Under the pieces are notes generated by a model, which had not been told where the DNA came from, made no database searches, and was given only the letters and a program-made list of their open reading frames with translations. Of a stretch of 64,000 nt of DNA, positions 37,206-48,335 are shown piece after piece; positions within the stretch are counted from its first letter, which is position 1, and every line of letters starts with the position of its first letter. Source of the DNA: Pisaster brevispinus (lineage: Eukaryota; Echinodermata; Asteroidea; Forcipulatida; Asteriidae); the NCBI GenBank assembly GCA_023634235.1, contig JAMKCF010000018.1, positions 12,832,932-12,896,931 on the forward strand, given 5' to 3'. Position numbers and translations under genes: made by a program.

Positions 37206-40200
37206 ACTGCTTACATAAATTTATGTGCTTAATGGTTAATTTCAAGTTTCTGTTAGTCAAAAAAGGACGAAAACAAAATAGATGTCTACTGCACCCAGTA
37301 TTCCCATGTGGTGTCCCGTCCAAGTACTGACCTGGCCCGACGCTGCTTAACTTCGGTGATCAAACGAGAACCGGTGTTTTCAGCGTAGTATGGCCGTAGA
37401 AAAACTTCTTACAAAAATGTATGTGCTTAATGGTTAATTTCAAGTTTCTGTTAGTCAAAAAAAGAAAAACGAAAACAAAATAGATGTCTACGGCACCCGG
37501 TATTCCCAGGAGGTCTCCCGTCCAAGTACTGACCAGGCCCGATGCTGCTTAACTACGGTGATCAAACGAGAACCGGTGTTTTCAGCGTAGTATGGCCGTA
37601 GACAAACTTCTCATATAAAATTAAGTGGTTAATGGTTTTTTTCAAGTTTCTGTTAGTCAAAAAAGGACAATAACAAACTGGATGTCTACGGCACCCGGTT
37701 TTACCAGGAGGTCTCCCGTCCAAGTACTGACCTGGCCCGATGCTGCTTAACTTCGGTGATCAAACGAGAACCGGTGTTTTCAGCGTAGTATGGCCGTAGA
37801 CAAACTGGTTTCATACATTTATGTGCCTAATGGTTAATTTCAAGTTTCTGTTAGTCAAAAAAAGAAAAACGAAAACAAAAAAGATGTCTACGGCACCCGG
37901 TATTCCCAGGAGGTCTCCTGTCCAAGTACTGACCAGGCCCGATGCTGCTTAACTACGGTGATCAAACGAGAACCGGTGTTTTCAGCGTAGTATGGCCGTA
38001 GACAAACTTCTCATATAAAATTACGTGGTTAATGGTTTTCTTCAAATTTCTGTTAGTCAAAAAAGAGAATAACAAACTGGATGTCTACGGCACCCGGTAT
38101 TCCCAGGAGGTCTCCCGTCCAAGTACTGACCAGGCCCGATGCTGCTTAACTTCGGTGATCAAACGAGAACCGGTGTTTTCAGCGTAGTATGGCCATAGAC
38201 AAACTTCTCATATCAAAATTACGTGGTTAATGGTTTTCTTCAAGTTTCTGTTATTCAAAAAAGGAGAATAGCAAACTGGATGTCTACGGCACCCGGTATT
38301 CCCAGGAGGTCTCCCGTCCAAGTACTGACCTGGCCCGACGCTGCTTAACTTCGGTGATCAAACGAGAACCGGTGTTTTCAGCGTAGTATGGCCGTAGACA
38401 TACTGCTTACATAAATTTATGTGCTTAATGGTTAATTTCAAGATTCTGTTAGTCAAAAAAGGACGAAAACAAAATAGATGCCTACGGCATCCGGTATTCC
38501 AAGGAGGTCTCCCGTCCAAATACTGACCTGGCCCGACGCTGCTTAACATCGGTGATCAAACGAGAACCGGTGTTTTCAGCGTAGTATGGCCTTAGACAAA
38601 CTGCTTACATAAATTTATGTGCTTAATGGTTAATTTCAAGTTTCTGTTAGTCAAAAAAGGACGAAAACAAAATAGATGCCTACGGCACGCGGTATTCCCA
38701 GGAGGTCTCCCGCCCAAGTACTGACCTGACGCTGCTTAACTTCGGTGATCAAACGAGAACCGGTGTATTCAGCGTAGTATATCTTTAGACAAACTGCTTA
38801 CATAAATTTATGTGCTTAATGGTTAATTCCAAGTTTCTGTTAGTCAAAAAAGGACGAAAACAAAATAGATGTCTACTGCACCCGGTATTCCCAGGAGGTC
38901 TCCCGTCCAAGTACTGACCTGGCCCGACGCTGCTTAACTTCGGTGATCAAACGAGAACCGGTGTTTTCAGCGTAGGATGGCCGTAGACAAACTTCTTACA
39001 TAAATGTATGTGCTTAATGGTTAATTTCAAGTTTCGGTTAGTCAAAAAAAGAAAAACGAAAACAAAATAGATGTCTACGGCACCCGGTATTCCCAGGAGG
39101 TCTCCCGTCCAAGTACTGACCAGGCCCGATGCTGGTTAACTTCGGTGATCAAACGAGAACGGTGTTTTCAACTTAGTATGGCCGTAGACAAACTTCTCAT
39201 ATAAAATTAAGTGGTTAATGGTTTTCTTCAAGTTTCTGTTAGTCAAAAAAGGAGAATAACAAACTGGATGTCTACGGCACCCGGTATTCCCAGGAGGTCT
39301 CCCGTCCAAGTACTGACCTGGCCCGACGCTGCTTAACTTCGGTGATCAAACGAGAACCGGTGTTTTCAGCGTAGTATGGCCTTAGAAAAACTTCTTACAT
39401 AAATGTATGTGCTTAATGGTTAATTTCAAGTTTCGGTTAGTCAAAAAAAGAAAAACGAAAACAAAATAGATGTCTACGGCACCCGGTTTTCCCAGGAGGT
39501 CTCCCGTCCAAGTACTGACCAGGCCCGATGCTGCTTAACTTCGGTGATCAAACGAGAACCGGTGTTTTCAGCTTAGTATGGCCGTAGACAAACTGCTTAC
39601 AGAAAATTACATGCTTAATCGTCAATTTAAAGTTTCTGCCAGTCAAAAAAGTTGGAAAACAAAATGGATGTCTACGGAACCCAGTATTCCCAGTAGGTCT
39701 CCCGTCCAAGTACTGACCTGGCCCGACGCTTCTTTACTTCGGTGATCGAACGAGAACCGGTGTTTTCAGCGTAGTATGGCCGTAGACAAACTGCTTTCAT
39801 ACATTTATGTGCTTAATGGTTAGTTTCAAGTTCCTGTTAGTCAAAAAAGGAAAAAACAAAAAACAAAATAGATGTCTACGGCACCCGGTATTCCCAGGAG
39901 GTCTCCCGTCCAAGTACTGACCTGGCCCGACGCTGCTTATCTTCGGTGATCAAACGAGAACCGGTGTTTTCAGCGTAGTATGGCCATAGACAAACTTCTC
40001 ATATCAAAATTACGTGGTTAATGGTTTTCTTCAAGTTTCTGTTATTCAAAAAAGGAGAATAGCAAACTGGATGTCTACGGCACCCAGTATTCCCAGGAGG
40101 TCTCCCGTCCAAGTACTGACCTGGCCCGACGCTGCTTAACTTCGGTGATCAAACGAGAACCGGTGTTTTCAGCGTAGTATGGCCGTAGACATACTGCTTA

Positions 40201-40666
40201 CATAAATTTATGTGCTTAATGGTTAATTTCAAGATTCTGTTAGTCAAAAAAGGACGAAAACAAAATAGATGCCTACGGCATCCGGTATTCCAAGGAGGTC
40301 TCCCGTCCAAATACTGACCTGGCCCGACGCTGCTTAACATCGGTGATCAAACGAGAACTGGTGTATTCAGCGTAGTATGGCCGTAGACAAACTACTTACA
40401 AAAATTTATATGCTTAATGGTTAATTTCAAGTTTCTGTTAGTCAAAAAAGGACGAAAACAAAATAGATGTCTACGGCACCCGGTATTCCCAGGAGGTCTG
40501 CCGTCCAAGTACTGACCAGGCCCGATGCTGCTTTTATTCGGTGATCAAACGAGAACCGGTGTATTCAGCGTAGTATGGCCGTAGAGAAACTGCTTACATA
40601 AATTTATGTGCTTAATGGTTTTCTTCAAGTTTCTGTTAGTCAAAAAAGGACGAAAACAAAAAAGAT

Positions 40667-40692
40667 GTCTACTGTAACGCGGTATTCCCAGG
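40667..40692 (-). pseudogene. 5S rRNA gene 3' fragment, left of transposon A
   Basis: The last 26 nt of a - strand 5S gene, cut off after ATTCCCAGG (40684-40692) by the transposon. Confidence 0.88.
40684..40692. repeat. Target site duplication, left of A
   Basis: ATTCCCAGG, repeated at 48362-48370 on the other side. The uninterrupted sister unit has it once. Confidence 0.8.
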
Positions 40693-40706
40693 CGCTCTCC
40701 CAGCCA

Positions 40707-40738
40707 AGGACTTATCCGGGTCCTCAACCCACCAATCA
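40707..40738 (+). repeat. Left terminal inverted repeat, copy A
   Basis: AGGACTTATCC, 13 bases, then ACCAATCA. The right end read in reverse is AGGACTTATCC, 6 bases, ACCAATCA. The stretch from the element edge to here also resembles 5S box C in - orientation. Confidence 0.78.
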
Positions 40739-40820
40739 TTGAGCTCTGTTGAGCAGCCAGTTTCCTCAACAGGCCAATCAGTGAGCTCTGTTGAGCAAGC
40801 TCTTTGCTCAACAGACCAAT
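40731..40820 (+). promoter_or_regulatory. Subterminal 42-bp repeats with CCAAT boxes
   Basis: CCAAT at 40732, 40774 and 40816, exactly 42 bp apart. Each repeat contains GAGCTCTGTTGAGCA and CTCAACAG, which pair with each other. These could be CCAAT-box promoter elements, transposase binding sites, or both. Confidence 0.55.
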
Positions 40821-40838
40821 CACCGACCGATGTTGAGG

Positions 40839-40871
40839 ATGACGTCAACTTCGTGACCTGCCATCACGAAG
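40839..40871 (+). promoter_or_regulatory. CRE-like site and hairpin
   Basis: ATGACGTCAAC (CREB/ATF-like) at 40839-40849, overlapping a perfect hairpin CTTCGTGA / TCACGAAG (40849-40856 and 40864-40871). With the CCAAT repeats it gives the left end the look of a polymerase II promoter. Confidence 0.45.
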
Positions 40872-41635
40872 ACGGTCAGAGGTCGATCAGCTGTTGATAC
40901 TCACGAAATCAACCATTCATTCACGCGAAGACATTATTATTTGGATTACGGTAAAATTTCCCACAAAAAAGAGCACGATAATAAAATGTTGAAATGACAG
41001 AAAAGAATATGGATCCGACAGCTAGCTCTATCGTTCATTATGTGTGCTGAAACCCCCGAATGAGTAAGAAAACGTAAAGTTTACATACGATCGCACGATC
41101 GGATTAGCCGGTACCATGGTACTGGGTAAGGCATTGTACTAAACTAGGTAAGCTTAGGGAAAATTTTCCCACTTTTTCACTCATTTTTACAAGTTTAGTT
41201 ATAAATAGTGGTTGTGTATAATACTTAGATGGATGCCATTATAGATAGTATACGGGACTGAAAAAAAGACCGAGTCTAGACTCTAGTGTCTGGTCTGTGT
41301 ATTGTAGATAGTATAGATGGGGAAAATCGTTAATAGTTAAGTCGCTGCTAGTGCTACTGGATACTGGCACTTGCTAAGTATGTATAATGCACCCACAACT
41401 CATCATAAGTCATGACTCGTGGCCATGTAAGAAAATGGTTGTACGTTTTTAATCAGCTTTGAATTATCAAGTACATGTATAATCAACAAGCCCGATGGTT
41501 CAAAAATAGGATGTAAACAAATAGTCATGTATACGTATATGAAACATGATTTTCAAACCACATTTTTTACATTGTACATTGTGTACATTGCACTTATAGA
41601 CACATTTTGAATTTATGTATTGTTGTTATTAACAG
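40872..41635 (+). other. 5' leader region of the copy A gene
   Basis: No coding sequence seen. It contains a TATA-like box and strong splice donor candidates at CTGG|GTAAGG (about 41125) and CTAG|GTAAGC (about 41147), one of which could end a non-coding first exon spliced to the acceptor at 41635. Bases 41034-41248 are absent from copy B. Confidence 0.5.
41199..41207 (+). promoter_or_regulatory. TATA-like box, copy A only
   Basis: TTATAAATA, a good match to a metazoan TATA box, about 430 bp before the start codon exon. Deleted in copy B together with its surroundings. Confidence 0.4.
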
Positions 41636-42184
41636 GTCAGAATGGAGGCAAAGCAAGGGATGTACAAATGCAGCAAGTGTCATCAAGAGTTCAATGTCAA
41701 ATCAAACTTGACTAGACATATGAAAAAACATGAGGAAAAGCTTTTCCAATGTCCAGGTTGCAGCAAGACGTTTACACTAAAACAAAACTTAGAAAGTCAC
41801 TCAAAGCAGCATTTTTATCCTGCAATACCCCATTTCAAGACAGGAGAAGCGAGACTGAAATGCTCCCAAGAAGCTGCCCATGTAGCTGGTTGCTCCTATA
41901 AGGCACCGGTTGAAAATGTGTGGCATCCAGACAAAGCTGAAACAGACGCAAGGAGAATTAGTGGCTCCTTGTGGAGAGCCAGTTTAATCATCCAATTTGG
42001 AAAGTATTCCGGCAAAAATTTCAAGTGGCTCCTTGAGAACGATGTTGGCTGGGTGGTGTGGCTACTGGATGCCTTCAGCATTCATGGTGAGAAGTGCCCC
42101 AGCATGCTCTGGCAGAAAGAGAGACTGCTAGAATTTGTCAAAGAATTTCCCTCTGTAAGGTGCCATCTTGACAACCGACTTAAG
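41636..42184 (+). CDS. Copy A coding exon 1 (zinc fingers)
   Basis: Acceptor ATTAACAG before, donor AAG|GTTAGT after. Start codon at 41642. Encodes both C2H2 fingers and the FGKYSGKNF segment (181 codons). Confidence 0.8.
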
Positions 42185-45100
42185 GTTAGTTTTAAATGCA
42201 ATGTACAGTATCTCACCATTATTTTAGGAGTGATTTCACCGGGTAGATATATGTGGGCATGAATGAAGACTCTTCATGATCATTACATAACTCCCAAACT
42301 CATGGGATGATAACATGTACTGTACTAAAGAACCAATATCTATACAAGACTAATTGTATTTATAATACTAGATGGTTTTACTTTAAGTATGAACCATGAA
42401 AAGAATCAACAATGAGTCAGATGAGTTGTGTAGTAGAGTTAACTCTTGCATCACACACACGAACACATGCTTGACTAATGAGATGGATCCCAATACTAAT
42501 CATTTCAATACAGTTTGAACAGGAAGTTAGAAAGAGAGGCTTTTTTTTCATTTGCAGAAGCCGAAGGAGAAAAAAGATGCACCTATCGCAGCAGGGGACT
42601 TCGAAGATGACTATATTAAAGACGCTGAACTACTGGCAATGGCAGGTAAGCTATATTTGGGGGTTTTCTGTAACTTTTTAGAAAAGAGGTCAAATGTTTT
42701 TGATATTTGATACAAAAATAAACAATAATCTGCTTGTAATTCAGATGACGATGTATGTTTCCATCTTGAATTTTGGTTGAATTTTCTTTCAGTTTTCATG
42801 TCTTAATGAAGATGAAGTGCATTGCAGCATTGGTGAGAAATTATTTTTGTCTGCTTGTGTGGTATTGAGGTGACCCTAATTTGCCTAGAAATCTTGATAT
42901 TGTAGCTCTGTTTGCTGTGTTTCTGTAGCTGACATAGCTGTTTCTGTAGCTGGCATAGCTGTTTCTGTAGCTGGCATAACTCTATTTAGCTGGGATAGCT
43001 TTATTTCTTTCTGTAGCCGTGATAGCTGTAACTATTTTTCTCCTTCCGCTTCCTCCTTCTATTCTACTGTATTACTAACTTTGCACATTATCGTTATGTT
43101 GGAACTTGCTTGACAATGTACAGAGCTAAAAGTTGTGCTATTGTTCCCATCACTTCTTTTCTTTGCAACTCCTATATGGTTCCTTCCCTTTGCTCTGATC
43201 TTTACAAATTTAAAGGGGCAGGTCATGATCCTATAATACCTTATATATTTTCTGTACTCATAAATAAATTATATCCAGATCGTGTCTGTAAAATATATAA
43301 CAAATTTTGAGTGTACGCAGACCATTCAAATTTTACAAGACGTTTAATCTTCGACTCCTTCGAGCAAATGGATCGTGACGTACTCCTTTAATATTTATTC
43401 TTATTACATTGTTTATATAAACAAATCATTTATGGTGAAGGATGTGGTACATTGGGTGGACTGTACAATTTTTCTTTTTTCACATGTATTTTAGAATTAA
43501 AATTGCTCTTACTCTTTGACTTTTCAGAGGATGTACTCATGGACTCAGGGGTTGGTGTGTCCACTCAGATCACATCTGTTGGAAAGCTTCTGCCTTCATC
43601 AGAATCAACATTGGCATCAGAAGACAGACCTTCGACATCATCAGCAGACAGATCTTTGTCCTCTGTGGATGATTCTACCGTGCAGGAAGGGTGGCAGAAA
43701 TTCTGGGACGAGCCTCCAGCACAGGTTCAGGGCATCTCTCCCTCAAACGTTCGATGGCTAAAGACTGATGGGCCATATGGCATCTTTGAAACAGCAAAGA
43801 TGTACACTACATCCAAAAGAGAATTTGGGACTCGGCAAATCTTCAAGAAGAAGATGGAATTTAATCCCCCACCTCTTCCAACTTCAGTGAAAGGGTCCTT
43901 GCCATCTATGCTGTCCTTCTTCACCACTCCTGTCCTCTTCTGGAGACCAGTTGGAGTGATGGAGATCAAGATAAAATGCCCCAATCCAAAGTGTCCTGCT
44001 CCACCAGGTAGTTACCTGACCAAAAGCGGCTATGGAAACATTGCGCGACAAGTGTGCGGCATGAGGCACTACTACACACTCTTGACAGAAAGACTTAAAT
44101 GCAATCCTTGCATGAGACTTAGACAGCAGGCCAAGAGTGAAGATGACCAGCCACTCCAATATAGATGGCATGCCTTCAGCCCCAGCATCCTCATGCAACT
44201 TTCCCCAGCAGTTAAGAGCATGTTTCCAGCCATCATCTGTGGAAAGCGGGCTATAGACAAGAACGTTGTGACATTCCTGAGTGATAGGCTCAATTCTGTA
44301 TCTATGACCAAGGTGCACCGAATGATCCAGCAAGGCCATGACGAATGGTATGCAGAGAGAAGAGACTTGTACCAGACTCTACTGATGGAGGCACATACTG
44401 CCAGCAAAGCACCTATGTCACAGCGTGGTATACTCTCCTTTACAGACCATCACTATACCCCGCCTATCCCGCCAACTCCACTTCCATCCCCCCGTGTTCT
44501 GCGTAGAGCTCAACTCATCATGGAGATGGAAAAGATGCCTGTCTACCGATCATCTATCATGAGTGTGACTGGAGAGATACTGTGCATGGATGGTACAAAA
44601 CAGGTAGATATTTTCTTTTTCTGTTTGTATTATTATCATTATTCATTACTAATTCAGTTTTTTTAACAAAGTACTATGGCACTGTAAAATATATAACAAA
44701 TCTAGAAAGAAAGAACCAGAACAATGACAGATTAAATTGATCTTCAAATTTACCAACAATTCTTTCACACTAGTAAACATGTATATAAATACAATAATAC
44801 ACCATAATGGAAAATGCCAAATGTGGACAAAGATTTTAAAGCCCAGTCCAATTACATTCAATAGGGGGTTTCACTTGAAGTGAAAATGAAAAGTTCATTG
44901 TTTTAATGTGAATCATTTGAAAAAATGAACTTATGACAGTGATTGAAAATATGATTTTAAATTGTAATTTAAGTGGAAAATGAAGAAAAACAGTCTAAGA
45001 CAGAAATCTTTTACTACAGCTGTAATTTTGTGTGTGTATTTGCATGTTTTCTACATACAGGTTCTTAAGAAAATTCAAGGAGATGGAAAAGGCACCATGC

Positions 45101-47670
45101 ATTATGTTACCAGTGTGCTGAATGAGTGGGGGCAGTTTCTGACAACTGTTGTAGTCGCCTCTGAGTCGGAGAATTGCTACAGGAGGCTTGCTGAGGGACT
45201 CACCGCACGCTTTAAACGTGCCAATGCTGCAGCGCCAAAGGTGCTCTACGCTGACAACAACTGTTGTAGGTATGTCAAGTATTTTGCGCTAAGGATTTTG
45301 TGCAAACAAATCTATGAAGTGTGCTTATTTTCACCATATAGATTTACGTGGGTGAAGTGGAAATGGTTATCAATTCCGTTCAATTCTGATTGCATTTGTT
45401 TCAGGGATGGTGGGGCCTCATGGCTTGAATCCCTCTTCCAAGACTGGAGTGATGATGGTATGGTCATCAGACTCGACATTTGGCACTGGCTCCACCGGTG
45501 GGAAGCTGTTGTGATAAAGCAGTCACATGCCAAGTATGGAGTGTTCATCAGTGCTCTAGCTGGTGCAATACTGGCATACAACAAACATGACATGGACCAA
45601 CTCATCCAAGCCATCCGCAAAGGGAACAAGGACTTCTCGCAGTACAGGAATGAAGAAATGCTGTCTTTCGTCAAGCCACATCAGGCATCAGCTTATGTGC
45701 GCCGAGTGACACGTGGTGTCCAGGTAAGCTGATGGTATTATTTTGTGCATATTTTTATTTCAAAAACTAAGAAGGATCTTTGCATTGAAAGCATCGAAAC
45801 ACATTGTTGATCTTCAAAATTAGTCTCTGCATTGTGAACACTTTGTCCTTCATCGGTTAATGAGGATTTCAGATGTTGCAAATTGTGAAAGATACCCATC
45901 AGTGACTTTTTACTGTATTTGTTTTCTTTCTCACACAGGAAACAAGAATGTGAAAAACTAAAGGAATCATGATTACTTTAAATTAGTGCATTTACACAGA
46001 TCTCTTGCTTTTTTCTGCAGGAGAGTGCATTTGCTGTTGAGTACATCCTGGAAGAGTTCAAGGGTCGAGCTGGTCTAGACATCGATGGTATCCCTTTGTT
46101 TAAGTCACCAGAAGCTGTCGATAAGCATTGGGCAACTGCCAGTAAACATCTGAGTTGTATGCAGGTAAGGTTACACAATGGGTCATTAATACACAGACAA
46201 ATTCGTACAGCCTGCTGATTAAAAAGCAATAGTTGAGTTATACAACACCGGCAGCGTAACGGTGTTGTTACAATCCAGTATTGGTACACTGTACCCCTGT
46301 GCCCAACTAAATTGTAACAACAACGTTATGCTCCTGTACCGGTATCAGAACTTCGCAGGCTGGTACCAGTGATGAAACTGAATTAGTGTTTTTCAATCAG
46401 CAGTCCGTATTGATTTTGCAGTGTATAAGTATGAAACTTTTATATGTGTGACGCCATATCTTTTTAAGCCCTATACTTCATTTTATATCCAATTTATGCA
46501 GTGATATTAATGCAATGATTATAAAGAACCCTGTTATACTTCATGGAATGTTAAATCTTGATTTTTTCCAATTTGTTCAAAATGAGAAGGTCTGACATAA
46601 TTTATAGAAGACCCTAATGTATGTTCATAATGTTTAATAAAATGTCAAATTTACAACTTATGATTTAAAATATCCAAATATTTGACTTTAGAATGTAAAA
46701 ACAATGTATGAAGAACTTTGGAATTATCCACATTTTTGTCATTATATTCAGGATCCACCAAATATCCAGCTGTACGTGGCGACCAAGGTTGTTACTATCA
46801 ATGGGGTGAAGCTGAACAAGTACAGGTGTCGAAGAGGCAGCAACTCCTTGGAAGGGCTTCATGCCCACTTAATAAATGCCATCCCTTCGAAGCGATGTGG
46901 CATAATTCCTTTCCAGGTTAGCATGTACATTTACATTGTTGTGGTATATTATGCTCAGTCAGAATTATAAAGTAGCATCTCTTTTGTATAATGGTGCATT
47001 TTGTGACAAATTTAAGAAATCCTGTTGTGCCTCAAAGCATCAGTGGACATTTAATAAACAAACTACCAATTTTGTAGGGCAGGACTGAGATAACTTAAGC
47101 ACATGTTCACTGGTTCCACTCCATGGTCAGAAATCATGAGCACTAGTCTATTTGGATAATAATGTTGACCTCTGAATAAAGTTGTCTAAACCTTGATGGA
47201 GGACAGATTCAGCTCTATGTTGATTGACATAGTATAATGCGTACAGTTGATATTGTATTGACTCCTTCATTCTTTCACTCCTTTGTTCTGTCAATTAAAT
47301 TAGAATATATTCATTTAAAATACATTCATTATAAAGTGCATTATGATAAGTATGATGACATTTCATTTGAAAACATGTATTCTAATGTGATGATTCATAC
47401 TTTGTCCCTCTTATCTTCCAGGTATATCTCATCTCCTTTGCCGTGCAATGGAATAACCGCATGGAAAAACTGAAGGTTGCTGGAGGGAAGGGACGAACTA
47501 CATGTGTTGATCCACGGCAAATACAAAGGCTCAACCAACATGCAGAAATCTTGTTTGGGAAAGATCATTTGTTTGAGCCCAATTTTTCTTCACCAATGGT
47601 CTTCCCAGACAGCTATGAGCCTGCAGAAAAAGAGCTTTTGGGAGTTGAACAGATTTTGCTCTTGTTTTAA
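41642..47670 (+). CDS. DUF6729-like DDE transposase, copy A (3'-truncated, 8 exons)
   Basis: Joining exons 41642-42184, 42558-42645, 43528-44603, 45061-45269, 45405-45723, 46021-46164, 46752-46916 and 47422-47670 gives one open frame of 930 codons; every junction is GT-AG and phases match. Residues 1-60 hold two C2H2 fingers (C10, C13, H26, H30; C37, C40, H53, H57). Residues 117-145 (FGKYSGKNFKWLL...) resemble a short motif also seen at the C-end of ExoX-like nucleases. Residues 330-560 form a Cys-containing region (C361, C366, C402, C405) that I recognise as DUF6729-like. An RNase-H-like core follows: D565 in CMDGTK, D634 in LYADNN, D663-x2-H666 in RLDIWHWLHRW, and E827 in RGSNSLEGLHAHL. The spacing (68, then 193 with an insertion) fits MULE-type transposases. 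The true C-terminus is lost: after LLGVE the frame runs into deleted-junction sequence, adding QILLLF and a stop. Probably nuclear and DNA-binding; activity without the C-terminal third is doubtful. Exon 1 starts at an AATGG start codon right after an acceptor, so an upstream non-coding exon is likely. Confidence 0.78.
42558..42645 (+). CDS. Copy A exon 2
   Basis: Between TTTGCAG and GTAAGC; Lys-rich start (KPKEKKD) then an acidic stretch (FEDDYIKD). Confidence 0.75.
42905..43040 (+). repeat. Intronic ~21-bp tandem repeat
   Basis: TGTTTCTGTAGCTGGCATAGC repeated about four times with decay, inside the second intron; also in copy B at about 50950-51090. Confidence 0.75.
43528..44603 (+). CDS. 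Copy A exon 3 (DUF6729-like region, first Asp)
   Basis: Acceptor CTTTTCAG, donor CAG|GTAGAT; 1076 bp. Ends right after the first catalytic Asp motif CMDGTKQ. Begins with a Ser-rich linker. Confidence 0.85.
45061..45269 (+). CDS. Copy A exon 4 (second Asp)
   Basis: Acceptor CTACATACAG, donor TAG|GTATGT. Ends with KVLYADNNCC, holding D634. Confidence 0.83.
45405..45723 (+). CDS. Copy A exon 5 (D-x2-H motif)
   Basis: Acceptor TTGTTTCAG, donor CAG|GTAAGC. Holds RLDIWHWLHRW. Confidence 0.83.
46021..46164 (+). CDS. Copy A exon 6
   Basis: Acceptor TTTTCTGCAG, donor CAG|GTAAGG; 48 codons of the insertion domain between second Asp and Glu. Confidence 0.8.
46752..46916 (+). CDS. Copy A exon 7 (catalytic Glu)
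   Basis: Acceptor ATATTCAG, donor CAG|GTTAGC. Holds CRRGSNSLEGLHAHL with E827. Confidence 0.83.
47422..47670 (+). CDS. Copy A exon 8, truncated by deletion
   Basis: Acceptor TCTTCCAG. Matches copy B up to GGAGTTGAA (47649), then enters sequence that in B lies 3.1 kb further on, reaching a TAA at 47668. Confidence 0.83.
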   Translation, partial: VYLISFAVQWNNRMEKLKVAGGKGRTTCVDPRQIQRLNQHAEILFGKDHLFEPNFSSPMVFPDSYEPAEKELLGVEQILLLF

Positions 47671-48310
47671 GAAAGAATGCATAAGAGGTGAAAACAAATA
47701 AAATACAGAGTCCTTTGATATCAACACTTTGTGTTGTGTTTTGCTTATTTTTAATATGAGTAGCTATTTTCTCTCAGTGATTTATTTCCTCACTTTTTGT
47801 AATGTTTAATTGAAGCTTTTAGCATGATTGCAAAGCTTACCTGTGTCTAACCATCCAACTTAAAGAAATTAGCCAAATTTATTGTTTGCATGAAATCACC
47901 GAGCAACGGAGAACTGTTGATAGTATAACACATTGTGAGAAACGACTCCTTCTGAAGTAACATAGTTTTTGAGAAAGAGGTAAATTCTCCCTCTAATATT
48001 ACAGACATCGGGGCATTTGAAAGCACTCAAAATCACTCAAATTTGTGCAACAAGGGTATTCTCTTCGTAAAGCCTTTTATTACGCATCTTTCAATATTCT
48101 CTTGCAACTACAAATGAGGAATTGAGTTCAAATTTTCACAGATTTGTTATTGTTATTGCTTATGTTGGGATACACGAAGTAGAATACTGGTCATTAACAA
48201 TTACCAAAGTTGTATTTAACCATTTTGGGGCAAAGCTGTTCAGAGAAGACAAGAGAGGGCGCTTTTCTATGACTTCCGGTGATCTGGTAGAATCTGGGAG
48301 AACTTCCGGT
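47650..48310 (+). other. Copy A 3' untranslated end region
   Basis: Non-coding sequence shared with copy B (58787-59438). Contains AATAAA at 47697-47702, a possible poly(A) signal for the truncated gene. No other gene seen. Confidence 0.6.
48272..48310 (+). promoter_or_regulatory. Two ETS-type sites next to right TIR, copy A
   Basis: ACTTCCGGT at 48272-48280 and 48302-48310, 30 bp apart; ACCGGAAGT on the - strand is the ETS consensus. They may instead be subterminal transposase sites. Confidence 0.4.
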
Positions 48311-48334
48311 GATTGGTCAACCAGGATAAGTCCT
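48311..48334 (-). repeat. Right terminal inverted repeat, copy A
   Basis: On the - strand it reads AGGACTTATCC, TGGTTG, ACCAATC, matching the left end. Confidence 0.78.
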
Positions 48335-48335
48335 C

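Larger units (their letters stand above)
11470..40692 (-). rRNA. 5S rDNA tandem array, - strand (~147 units)
   Basis: Continuous tandem 5S units on the - strand, average repeat about 198 bp (for example 13 units in 2579 bp and 7 in 1382 bp), giving about 147 genes. Each gene lies between GTCTAC (3' end, lower coordinate) and GTAGAC (5' end, higher coordinate). The sense consensus has the hallmarks of eukaryotic 5S: GATCACCGAAGTTAAGC (box A region), GGGAGACC (box C) and GGGAATACCGGGTGCCGTAGAC at the 3' end, with T-runs after the gene for polymerase III termination. Most copies are full length and closer to consensus than the + strand array. Recurrent variants (GTAGTA without a base in ACCGTTCTC, GGCCTTAGAC ends, CGTCACACA 3' ends) mark the higher-order repeats listed separately. 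Confidence 0.93.
36568..40692 (-). repeat. 5S higher-order repeat, ~1.79 kb
   Basis: A marker unit (GTAGACATACTGC spacer, CCTACGGCATCCGG gene end) recurs at 36568, 38358 and 40149, steps of 1790 and 1791 bp or nine units. It occurs again at 48422, on the far side of transposon copy A, which reveals the duplication described below. Confidence 0.88.

Noticed and set aside
11470..40692. CRISPR array or protein-coding satellite
   Set aside because: The repeats contain full 5S rRNA genes, and spacers are homologous to each other.
40693..40720. 5S-derived SINE (SINE3 type) at the left edge
   Set aside because: Only the box C part is 5S-like, there is no A-box head, no SINE body and no tail; the inverted match at the right end favours a TIR.
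3266..40823. Many 60-110 aa open frames across the 5S arrays (for example RPPGNTGCRRHLFCF peptides)
   Set aside because: They run across 5S genes and spacers, recur with the repeat and mostly lie opposite to or across rRNA; explained by 5S sequence.
43884..44407. Open frames of 111-151 aa on the - strand inside exon 3 (and in copy B)
   Set aside because: Shadows of the long + strand exon; the + frame has splice signals and domain motifs.
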